Below, piece after piece: positions 1 through 6,619 of a stretch of 9,121 nucleotides of DNA. Source of the DNA: Lachnoclostridium sp. UBA1781 (lineage in GTDB: Bacteria > Bacillota > Clostridia > Lachnospirales > Lachnospiraceae). A model generated the notes under the pieces. That model did no database searches and was not told where the DNA came from. It saw only the letters and a program-made list of their open reading frames with translations. Numbering within the stretch: position 1 is the stretch's first letter; each line of letters opens with the position of its first letter. The translations under genes and the position numbers were made by a program. The stretch lies in NCBI GenBank assembly GCA_002315495.1, contig DCGJ01000058.1, positions 1-9,121 of the forward strand. The letters are read 5' to 3'.

Positions 1-1267
1 CATCCTGCATTGCCATATCACCGGTCAGAAGCCAGCCGTCCTTCAGGGAATCTGCGGTAGCCTTCGGATCGTTATAGTAACAGGTCATTACGCCGCGACC
101 CTTTACGCAAAGCTCGCCGACTTCGCCCTGATTGACAATACGGTCTCCATCCACAATCTTGACTTCCCACTTGTAACCCGGAACACCGATTGCTCCAACC
201 TTGTGAATATTCTCAACGCCCAAATGTACACAGCCCGGTCCGATGGACTCAGACAGACCATAGTTCGTATCATACTGATGATTCGGGAATACTTCCTTCC
301 AACGCTTAATGAGGCTTGGCGGAACCGGCTGAGCACCGATGTGCATCAGTCTCCACTGGGAAAGCTCATAACGGTCCAGATCAATGTCCTTGGAATCAAT
401 CTTATCCAGGATATCCTGTGCCCACGGAACCAAAAGCCAAACGATGGAGCATTTTTCATCGGAAATGGTCTTGATGATCCACTCCGGCTTGATGCCCTTC
501 AGCAAAATAGCCTTACTGCAGGATACCAGGGAACCAAACCAATGCATCTTCGCACCGGTATGATAAAGCGGCGGAATACAAAGGAACACATCGTCCTTCT
601 GCTGACCGTGGTGATTCTGCTCCGTTTCAGCTGCACATACCAAAGACAGATGCTTGTGAAGAATTGCCTTCGGGAAACCGGTAGTACCGGAACTAAAGTA
701 GATTGCAGCATCATCGTCATCGGTCAACGTAATCTCCGGTGCCTTGCTGGAGCAGTATTCAATATACTTCTCGTAACGCTCAGCAAAGGTCGGACAGTCC
801 TCACCGACATAAAACAAATGCTTCACGCGATCAATGCGGTTTGCAATAGCCTCCACACGACCGGTAAATTCCGGACCGAACACCAGAATATCCACTTCTG
901 CAAGATTCACACAGTAGCGAATCTCTTCTGCATCAAAACGATAGTTCATCGGAACTGCAAGACAGCCGGCCTTCAATGCACCGAAGTAAATCGGAAGCCA
1001 CTCCAGGCAGTTCATCAGCAAAATGCCTACCTTATCCCCTTTCTTCACGCCACGGCTAAGAAGAAGGTTTGCAAAACGATTGCTCTTGCAATCGAAATCC
1101 ATCCAGGTCATTTCACGTCTATAGTTAACACCAATTTCTTTCTCAACAAGGGCATTTTCACGCCATACATGAGGCTTTTCCTTGCCATCATCCGGATTGA
1201 TTTCCACCAAGCAGATTTCGTCCGGACACTGCTTTGCATTCCGCACCAAATAATCTGTAATCGGCAT
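1..1267 (-). CDS. AMP-binding acyl-CoA synthetase (acyl-CoA ligase), 3' end cut by the window edge
   Basis: Member of the ANL adenylate-forming family: it would activate a carboxylic acid with ATP to an acyl-AMP and transfer it to CoA in the cytoplasm. 422 residues are visible; family members usually run to about 500-550, so the C-terminal subdomain with the hinge and catalytic Lys is outside the window. Visible motifs are the P-loop-like YFSSGTTGFPK (190-200), PPLYHTGA (232-239), NYGLSE (335-340, the adenine-site YGxTE motif with Ser for Thr) and GWLLTGD (411-417, whose Asp normally binds the ribose hydroxyls). The ATG at 1267 follows GGGAGG (1276-1281) with an 8-base spacer. No signal peptide or membrane segment is seen. 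The substrate cannot be read from the sequence; a medium-chain, aromatic or carnitine-type acid are all possible. It is separated from the upstream envelope genes by its own promoter and a terminator-like hairpin, so it is probably a different transcription unit. Confidence 0.94.
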   Translation of the reverse strand, partial: MPITDYLVRNAKQCPDEICLVEINPDDGKEKPHVWRENALVEKEIGVNYRREMTWMDFDCKSNRFANLLLSRGVKKGDKVGILLMNCLEWLPIYFGALKAGCLAVPMNYRFDAEEIRYCVNLAEVDILVFGPEFTGRVEAIANRIDRVKHLFYVGEDCPTFAERYEKYIEYCSSKAPEITLTDDDDAAIYFSSGTTGFPKAILHKHLSLVCAAETEQNHHGQQKDDVFLCIPPLYHTGAKMHWFGSLVSCSKAILLKGIKPEWIIKTISDEKCSIVWLLVPWAQDILDKIDSKDIDLDRYELSQWRLMHIGAQPVPPSLIKRWKEVFPNHQYDTNYGLSESIGPGCVHLGVENIHKVGAIGVPGYKWEVKIVDGDRIVNQGEVGELCVKGRGVMTCYYNDPKATADSLKDGWLLTGDMAMQD

Positions 1268-1284
1268 ACTCAATTCCTCCCTTT

Positions 1285-1350
1285 AACACAAAAATCCGAC
1301 GCAACAATTCAACAGTTAAACGCTTTAACGCGTTGAATTGCCACATCGGA
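1285..1350 (-). terminator. Long hairpin plus U-tract (terminator or leader attenuator)
   Basis: On the minus-strand RNA, 1350-1332 pairs without a break with 1313-1295 over 19 base pairs. The inner nine pairs (CAATTCAAC with GTTGAATTG) are perfect. A second 6-base-pair helix (GTTAAA with TTTAAC, 1315-1320 and 1324-1329) lies in the loop. The stem is followed directly by UUUUUGUGUU (1294-1285). Four of the 19 pairs are G-U wobbles, which pair only in minus-strand RNA and would be C/A mismatches on the other strand, so selection on the minus-strand transcript is likely. It lies between the stop of the AlgX-like gene (1388) and the acyl-CoA synthetase start (1267), so it fits termination of the envelope operon. 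The inner palindrome could also be a repressor operator. Confidence 0.72.
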
Positions 1351-1353
1351 CCA

Positions 1354-1382
1354 ATCATAGCACTTTCAAAGAGTGAAGTCAA
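1354..1382 (-). promoter_or_regulatory. SigA-type promoter of the acyl-CoA synthetase gene
   Basis: The -35 box TTGACT (1382-1377) and -10 box TATGAT (1359-1354) are separated by exactly 17 bases, each one base off consensus. The expected start of transcription is about position 1347-1346, giving a leader of about 80 bases before the ATG at 1267. The -35 box begins five bases after the stop codon of the preceding gene. The expected transcription start falls inside the left arm of the hairpin at 1285-1350. Confidence 0.85.
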
Positions 1383-1387
1383 CCCTT

Positions 1388-2809
1388 TTACTCCGTAACT
1401 TTCACCCAGTGAACCTCATTATTAACATAAGTTTCTCCGTTGGTAATCACCACCAAAGACATGGCGTAGAGCTGTTCCTCGGTGACCGGAATATATGCCG
1501 AGTATCCATTGTCCTGAAGCGTCTCTGCCGAAAGAAGTTCCTGCTCAAAAATCGGGAATGCTTCGTAATTTGCAACTCCCTCACCGGTCTTTACCACCAG
1601 AATAACCCGGTAGGAATCTCCGAGAATCTCCTCCGGAATCTCCCCGTACACGTGAAGTCCGGTCGCGGTCTCGCCGCAATATCCCTCCATCGGCTTTTCT
1701 GTCATCTCATAAGCGAAAATGCTCGAAAGATTCACAGTCGGTGCCTCCATCATCGGCGCCTTAGCCGCAAGGTTCGAAAGGTTTCTCTCAACGATTTCCA
1801 TCACAACGGTTGTGTAACCTTCTCTTACCACCGAATCGATTCGATACGGTACCACTCGGCTGAACTCTGCCTCTGCAAAGCTTTCCGCAAAATATGGCCA
1901 CATCGTATTTCCAAAGGAATCTCGGAACATGAGAAGCTTTCCTTCGCCGGTTCCAATCGTCTTTATGGTAAGCGCCTCGTCACTCACTACATTTCCCTTT
2001 GTCTCAAAGGAATAGGAATAATCCGGATATAACTGCAAATCATCATCCGCTGCGCTCGAATACACCATATTCACAAGATCTGCATCCCAGTCCTTACGCT
2101 CGGTAAAGCTAATACCCTGAAACAATGCATTCGGAAGTCCTGAGGCCTCCATAATCGTCTGATATGCGAGCAAAGCCCCTTTATAATTCCAGTGCGAATC
2201 TCTCTTCTGATAGAGCACCTCATTCTCATTGGAAAATGCGTCATAAAGATTAGCATATGTAACCTCGGAGCCGGAAAGCACTGCCACAAGTTTCTCCAGA
2301 TTTCCCTTTTGGTTAAGAGTCACATAACGGCTCGGCATAAACTGCCCGTAAAGCGTATTCTTATTCGGTGCAACCGTAAATACAAAGGTTGCTCCCTGTT
2401 CCTTGCAATAGTCGGACACCATCGCAAGGGTATTGACGATATTGTTGATATTCCGATCACTGATTGTTGCCACATTTTGATAATCTGACACCGTCGGCGC
2501 ATAGTACAGCCATCCCTCGGAGCCAAGCACGACATCGTCCTCCGGCGACTCGCAGAACATCTCGGTTTTTACCCAGGCCTCAGCGTTAATCAACTGCGCA
2601 CGGAGCCCCATATGCTCGGAAATCCAGGTGTCGAACTGACTGAAAAATGCGGTGTTCACCTTGCCCTCTTCCGTCACTTTCGGAAAGCTGCTTAGCTCAC
2701 GCTTCTCCGCATTTTCCGTATCACCTTTGGAAAAGGCCATCGATGCGACCGGTGCGACCAGAATCAGCATAAATAAAATTGTAAAGATATAAACTGCCGG
2801 TTTCTTCAC
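1388..2809 (-). CDS. AlgX/AlgJ/DHHW-type SGNH-fold O-acyltransferase partner protein
   Basis: 473 residues with an N-terminal signal anchor (hydrophobic about 5-26). The protein should sit outside the membrane and transfer acetyl (acyl) groups to an extracellular glycan, using groups supplied by an MBOAT partner. Family signs are RELSSFP (37-43), GSEGWLYY (96-103), the DSHW motif (D204, H206), which corresponds to the DTHW/DHHW motif, and RDSFGN (S298), the likely nucleophile. Together these give an intact SGNH-like triad as described for AlgX/AlgJ. Residues after about 345 form a beta-rich C-terminal region that may bind carbohydrate; this is inference. The start is GTG at 2809, preceded by AGGAG with a 6-base spacer. 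That site overlaps the TAA of the MBOAT gene (TAAGGAG, 2822-2816), so the two are probably translated as a coupled pair. DltD-like or purely structural roles are less likely because the triad is complete. Confidence 0.87.
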   Translation of the reverse strand: MKKPAVYIFTILFMLILVAPVASMAFSKGDTENAEKRELSSFPKVTEEGKVNTAFFSQFDTWISEHMGLRAQLINAEAWVKTEMFCESPEDDVVLGSEGWLYYAPTVSDYQNVATISDRNINNIVNTLAMVSDYCKEQGATFVFTVAPNKNTLYGQFMPSRYVTLNQKGNLEKLVAVLSGSEVTYANLYDAFSNENEVLYQKRDSHWNYKGALLAYQTIMEASGLPNALFQGISFTERKDWDADLVNMVYSSAADDDLQLYPDYSYSFETKGNVVSDEALTIKTIGTGEGKLLMFRDSFGNTMWPYFAESFAEAEFSRVVPYRIDSVVREGYTTVVMEIVERNLSNLAAKAPMMEAPTVNLSSIFAYEMTEKPMEGYCGETATGLHVYGEIPEEILGDSYRVILVVKTGEGVANYEAFPIFEQELLSAETLQDNGYSAYIPVTEEQLYAMSLVVITNGETYVNNEVHWVKVTE

Positions 2810-2815
2810 AAGATA

Positions 2816-2822
2816 CTCCTTA
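2816..2822 (-). promoter_or_regulatory. Ribosome binding site fused to the preceding stop codon
   Basis: TAAGGAG on the minus strand contains both the MBOAT stop codon (TAA) and the Shine-Dalgarno core AGGAG for the next gene. It lies six bases before the GTG start at 2809. It selects the GTG as the start and suggests that ribosomes finishing the MBOAT gene re-initiate on the AlgX-like gene, matching the output of two proteins that normally work as a pair. Confidence 0.8.
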
Positions 2823-4229
2823 GAATCTGAAATAAATAAACGGATTGTAACTGTCGGATGCCAAAGACATCAGTGTCAGCACAAGTACCAGAAGGCATCC
2901 GATGGCCTTCCCGTAGTCAAGCACAACTGCGCTCCAAGGCTTCTTCTCCGCTTTTTCACAGAGCATCCGCCAAATCGGGGTTGTGGCAAAGACCGCAATC
3001 ACAAAGATTGTAATATGGTAAGCCGAAAGCATCGCCATCGCACCCACATATCCTGCTCCGCCATTGTTGCCAAAGCCAAACATGGCCTTTATAACATAGC
3101 CCGCCTGAAGCAGATTGTCTGCACGGAAGATGACAAAGCCCACTGTCACGGCAAGCAGGGTATATAGATGGTTAAAGAGTTTGAAGTTCTTCTTCACCGG
3201 GATGATGTTCGCGGACTCCAGCATTTGCAGGGTTCCGTGATAAAGTCCCCAAATCAGGAAGGTCCAGTTCGCCCCATGCCAGATGCCGGTTGCCAAGAAG
3301 ACGATGTACTTATTCACCACGGTGCGACTCTTTCCTTTACGGTTTCCGCCAAGCGGGATGTAAAGATAGTCCTTAAACCAGGTGGACAGGGAAATGTGCC
3401 AGCGTCTCCAAAATTCCTGAATACTTCCGGAAATGTACGGGTAATTAAAGTTCTCGAGGAAATGGAAACCGAACAGACGCCCAAGTCCAATCGCCATATC
3501 GGAATAACCCGAGAAGTCAAAATAAATCTGCAAAAGGTATGCGATTGCACCAATCCAGCCCGATAACAATCCGAATTCACTGTTCGATAGGGCAAACATC
3601 CGGTCTGCAATATATGCCATTGTATTGGCAATCAAAACCTTCTTACCGAGACCGGCACTAAACCGAAACAGTCCGGACTTCACGCCCTCGTATGTTACCT
3701 CGCGCTCGTCAATTTCTTTCTCAATATCGTGATACTTAACAATCGGACCCGCGATGAGCTGTGGGAAGAAGGACACATATAGCAGAAGCTTAAAGAAGTT
3801 CTTCTGCACCGGAACCTGCCCGCGATACACATCGATCACATAAGACAATGCCTGGAATGTATAAAACGAAATACCAATCGGAAGGCTCAGCTTCGGCACA
3901 GGAAGCGCATAGTTTGTCGGTAAAAACAGGTTTACCGACTCCGCGAGAAAGCCTGCATATTTGAACACGACAAGAAGCAGCAGGTTGATTACCACTGCTG
4001 CTCCGAGGATGCATTTACTTTTTGTTTTCGAGATGCCGAGCCCTAACAGATAATTCATGAGTACGGATGCCAGGAGCAGAATGACATACACCGGCTCGCC
4101 GTACGCATAAAAGAAAATGCTCGCCACAATCAGAATGGCATTTCGAACCATTTTGTTCGGGATCACCAGATGGAGAAGAAACACCACCGGGAAGAACAGG
4201 CATAGAAATGCAATTGAACTGAAAACCAT
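2820..4229 (-). CDS. MBOAT family membrane-bound O-acyltransferase (AlgI/DltB/PatA-like)
   Basis: 469 residues, close to the usual 460-520 of AlgI-type proteins, with about ten hydrophobic membrane segments. It begins with the family's typical MVFSS start and carries LPIGISFYTFQ (116-126), FFPQLIAGPI (154-163), YFDFSGYSDMAIGLG (236-250), FWRRWHISLSTWFKDYLYIP (273-292) and ATGIWHGANWTF (313-324). H318 of WHGA is the expected catalytic histidine and is intact; a second conserved histidine is in YHG (H331). Known relatives pass acetyl or D-alanyl groups across the membrane to an extracellular partner that modifies alginate, peptidoglycan, teichoic acid or secondary wall polysaccharide. The next gene encodes an AlgX/AlgJ-like partner, which favours O-acetylation over D-alanylation, and no dltA/dltC-type gene is visible. 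The ATG at 4229 has GAGG (4235-4238) five bases upstream; the preceding gene ends 25 bases away. Confidence 0.96.
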   Translation of the reverse strand: MVFSSIAFLCLFFPVVFLLHLVIPNKMVRNAILIVASIFFYAYGEPVYVILLLASVLMNYLLGLGISKTKSKCILGAAVVINLLLLVVFKYAGFLAESVNLFLPTNYALPVPKLSLPIGISFYTFQALSYVIDVYRGQVPVQKNFFKLLLYVSFFPQLIAGPIVKYHDIEKEIDEREVTYEGVKSGLFRFSAGLGKKVLIANTMAYIADRMFALSNSEFGLLSGWIGAIAYLLQIYFDFSGYSDMAIGLGRLFGFHFLENFNYPYISGSIQEFWRRWHISLSTWFKDYLYIPLGGNRKGKSRTVVNKYIVFLATGIWHGANWTFLIWGLYHGTLQMLESANIIPVKKNFKLFNHLYTLLAVTVGFVIFRADNLLQAGYVIKAMFGFGNNGGAGYVGAMAMLSAYHITIFVIAVFATTPIWRMLCEKAEKKPWSAVVLDYGKAIGCLLVLVLTLMSLASDSYNPFIYFRF

Positions 4230-4254
4230 AGAAACCTCACATCACGTGTTTTTG

Positions 4255-6522
4255 TTATTTGTCGGTTGGCCACCACGACTTATAGCCATAATAGTACGGT
4301 GCCGTGTAATTCGACTTCTCCGGTGTCGGACCATGTCCCTTCGAATAAGTGTATGTATAATTCGGAAGATTTGCTTCCGTAACAAGGAACACCTTTTTCG
4401 ACATACGCATGGAATCAATATGCTTCCACTGTCCATTCACATACACAATCGTCCAGTTATGTTCACCGGCCGAATGACCGCCGCCTTTTACCACTCTTGC
4501 ATCATATCCGGCCTTCACGAGCACGAGCTTCATCAGGCTTGCATAATGCCAGCAGGCACCTTTTCCCTTATTCAGTGCTTCGATTGCCAGATAACGGTCC
4601 AGCTTATCGCACTGATGATTTGCATCCGAATAGCTTGCACGATAGCTTGTAACAATGCTTTCCGAATAGTAGCTATAAGTTGGAACCTTGCTCTGTACCC
4701 ACTTGTACAGTGTTTCGATATCCTTACCCTTTGTACTAACGATATACTCAAGATATGCGTCCAAATTGGCGTCGGTAATCACATCGAATCCGTTCGAGCA
4801 TACTCCGTTTGCATCAATGGTGTACTGCTGATAGGTTGTATTTACCCACATCACTCCGTCATCGCCAAAGTAATACTTCTTACCGCCCAGGGTGCGAAGT
4901 CCGGTCAGCATATAACCTTCCTGCGAGAAATAATAGGTTTTATTGTCAATCTTGGTGAAGCCGATTGCAAGCGCTCCGTCGGAATTTGGAAGGTAGAACT
5001 TTCCACCGTTGTCCGAATGCCAACCGGTAGTTCCTACACTGCCATCCGACTGAAGATAATACAGTTTTCCACTAATGGTAATCTTTCCGCTCTTACGAAC
5101 GCCATCCGAACCAAAGTAGCATTTTGCTCCGTTTACGGTCTGCCATCCAGTCTGCGCAGCTCCATCCGTTCCAAAATAATATGTCTTTCCACTCACGCTC
5201 TGAAGTCCGTACTGCATCACACCCTTCGTATCGAAGAGATACAACTTTCCACTGATGGTTACAAGCCCGGTCTGCGCATATCCATTGATAAAGTACTGTT
5301 TTCCTTTTTCGGTCGACATAAGCCCGTTCTTTACCGTTCCGTCTTCCTCAAAGAAGTACTTCGTGCCATGAACCACCTGGTCTCCGACTGCCATGCATCC
5401 GTCTTCCAGGAAATAATAGCGAATTCCATCCACAGTGTACCAGTCCACCGCCATGATTCCATCATTATCAAAATAGTATCTGCCGGACTCTTTCGTAATC
5501 CAGCCAAGACACAGATTTCCTTCTTCGTCAAAGATGTATCGGCGCCCTTCCAAAACACAGGAGCCGGTCGCAAGTCCATCACCGGTCTCATACACACGGT
5601 TTCCGTTGTCAAGGTAATACCATCCGGTCTGAATGTGGTTATCCAGGAAAATGCGGTTTTCCCCTTCCACCATAACCATTCCATTCAGTATCGTTCCGTC
5701 CTCGGCGAAGTAATACAGTTCACCGTCAATTTCCATATAGCCGGACTGATAAGCACCGAGTTCTCCGGCCTCACCATCTTCCTTTGCATAGAAAATGCGG
5801 TTCTTCTCCCGAATCACTCCGGTCTTAAGGATTCCGTTCGTTCCCAGCAGAAACTTTTTCCCGTGAAGATTCAGAATGCCGGTTTGCATCGTTCCGATTT
5901 CAGGCGCGAAGTATCGAATCTCTCCCTCCGCGTTTTCAATCCATCCGTATCCGACATGTCCATCCTCATAGATGTAATAAATCGAATCTCCAACCTGGGT
6001 TAAGCCCGGCTGCACGGTACCGTAAATCGTACGATAATACAAGATTCCATCCAACGTGAAGAAGCCCATACAAAAGGTACCGTCTTCCTCACTAAAGTAA
6101 TAGTCCAGTCCGTCGATTTCCACATTTCCCTTCTGAATTCCGAAGGTTGTGGAATAATAAATCTTATCGCCAACCGCTGCCAGTCCTTCAATCACATATC
6201 CATCCTCCGAGAACAGATACGTAACACCGTCAATCTCCTGAACGCCGGTCACACGGTCCCAGTTCACATAGTAGCATTTTCCCCGTTCCTCCTCATGCCA
6301 GCCCGGTTTCATCTGGTTATACAGCTTATTGGAGCCCCAGATTGCCACAAATGCGGCTGCCACAAAAACGGCGGACAAAACCAATACCCGTCGGATGCGT
6401 CTATTTCGTTTTCTTAATTGAAAGGCGATTTCCTCGTCCGATAACGAAGCCGGCGCTTCCTGCACCGCTTCCATCGGTTCCTTATTCTCTTCGATTGTCG
6501 CCTCTACGCGTTCCTCGTCCAT
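4255..6522 (-). CDS. Membrane-anchored cell-wall-binding repeat protein with transglutaminase-like domain
   Basis: 755 residues from the ATG at 6522. An acidic cytoplasmic head ends in a basic stretch (RKRNRRIRR), followed by one membrane segment (about 45-62), giving an outside-facing C-terminus. Residues 89-578 hold about 24 degenerate units of about 20 residues with the pattern G-x-x-YYF-x-x-DG-x-x-x-x-G, the choline/glucan-binding (CW_binding) repeat. Residues 581-706 are a transglutaminase-like (papain-fold) domain: GKGACWHYA with nucleophile C657, EHNW with H688, and HIDS with D703, so the triad is complete. The tail is rich in Tyr, Trp and Pro. The start at 6522 is chosen because TAAGGA lies eight bases upstream; a GTG at 6549 and an ATG at 6531 are in frame but have poorly placed sites. 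Wall anchoring is known for the repeats. The reaction of the enzyme domain (protein cross-linking, hydrolysis or peptidase) cannot be told. Confidence 0.93.
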   Translation of the reverse strand: MDEERVEATIEENKEPMEAVQEAPASLSDEEIAFQLRKRNRRIRRVLVLSAVFVAAAFVAIWGSNKLYNQMKPGWHEEERGKCYYVNWDRVTGVQEIDGVTYLFSEDGYVIEGLAAVGDKIYYSTTFGIQKGNVEIDGLDYYFSEEDGTFCMGFFTLDGILYYRTIYGTVQPGLTQVGDSIYYIYEDGHVGYGWIENAEGEIRYFAPEIGTMQTGILNLHGKKFLLGTNGILKTGVIREKNRIFYAKEDGEAGELGAYQSGYMEIDGELYYFAEDGTILNGMVMVEGENRIFLDNHIQTGWYYLDNGNRVYETGDGLATGSCVLEGRRYIFDEEGNLCLGWITKESGRYYFDNDGIMAVDWYTVDGIRYYFLEDGCMAVGDQVVHGTKYFFEEDGTVKNGLMSTEKGKQYFINGYAQTGLVTISGKLYLFDTKGVMQYGLQSVSGKTYYFGTDGAAQTGWQTVNGAKCYFGSDGVRKSGKITISGKLYYLQSDGSVGTTGWHSDNGGKFYLPNSDGALAIGFTKIDNKTYYFSQEGYMLTGLRTLGGKKYYFGDDGVMWVNTTYQQYTIDANGVCSNGFDVITDANLDAYLEYIVSTKGKDIETLYKWVQSKVPTYSYYSESIVTSYRASYSDANHQCDKLDRYLAIEALNKGKGACWHYASLMKLVLVKAGYDARVVKGGGHSAGEHNWTIVYVNGQWKHIDSMRMSKKVFLVTEANLPNYTYTYSKGHGPTPEKSNYTAPYYYGYKSWWPTDK
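4789..6258 (-). repeat. About 24 tandem cell-wall-binding repeat units (coding)
   Basis: Within the transglutaminase-like protein, units of about 60 bases encode degenerate repeats such as VSGKTYYFGTDGAAQTG and VDGIRYYFLEDGCMAVG. Only a minority begin with the Trp that is typical at the start of choline-binding units, and several lack part of the YYF core, so the array is old and diverged. The units nearest the membrane are the most irregular; those near the transglutaminase domain (about 430-570 in the protein) are the most regular. Confidence 0.85.
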
Positions 6523-6530
6523 TTGTTTCA

Positions 6531-6536
6531 TCCTTA
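6531..6536 (-). promoter_or_regulatory. Ribosome binding site deciding the start of the repeat/transglutaminase gene
   Basis: TAAGGA on the minus strand lies eight bases before the ATG at 6522. For the in-frame ATG at 6531 the same AAGG would touch the start codon, and the in-frame GTG at 6549 has no purine-rich site before it. This supports a start at 6522 and a protein of 755 residues. Confidence 0.65.
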
Positions 6537-6591
6537 CACTTTTGTTCACATCATGATTAGAAAATGCAGCCTTGTACTACACGTTCTATTT

Positions 6592-6616
6592 CGAACATAC
6601 GACTTTCGCATGCTCG
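6592..6616 (-). other. Hairpin just after the stop codon of the M15 peptidase gene
   Basis: On the minus-strand RNA, CGAGCAUGCGA pairs with UCGUAUGUUCG around an AAG loop: 11 pairs, two of them G-U, which pair only in minus-strand RNA. It starts three bases after the TAA at 6620-6622. No U-tract follows (the next bases are AAAUAG), so it is not a normal intrinsic terminator; an mRNA-end stabiliser or processing site is more likely. The rest of the 97-base gap to the next gene shows no convincing promoter. Confidence 0.6.
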
Positions 6617-6619
6617 GGC

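Noticed and set aside
203..1336. A 377-codon open frame on the plus strand opposite the acyl-CoA synthetase
   Set aside because: The minus strand encodes a clear adenylate-forming enzyme with conserved motifs across this span; the plus-strand translation has no recognisable domain and it runs through the hairpin and leader region.
2820..4229. DltB of a D-alanylation operon
   Set aside because: No DltA, DltC or DltD-type gene is present in the window and the partner protein has AlgX/AlgJ-type motifs (DSHW, RDSFG), which fits O-acetylation better.
4117..6003. A 628-codon open frame on the plus strand opposite the repeat/transglutaminase and MBOAT genes
   Set aside because: It is antisense to two clear genes and its translation (rich in His, Ile, Ser and Arg, with no domain) mirrors the periodic repeat codons on the other strand. 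The length is explained by the repeats rarely creating stops in that frame.
6585..6600. Possible LexA (SOS) box from GTTC and GAAC half-sites
   Set aside because: The half-sites are in the wrong relative order and spacing for the Gram-positive CGAAC-N4-GTTCG box; the bases are better explained by the stop-proximal hairpin.
6523..6619. Possible internal promoter before the repeat/transglutaminase gene
   Set aside because: A TCTAAT -10-like box exists, but the hexamer 17 bases upstream (ACGTGT) is far from TTGACA; not better than chance.
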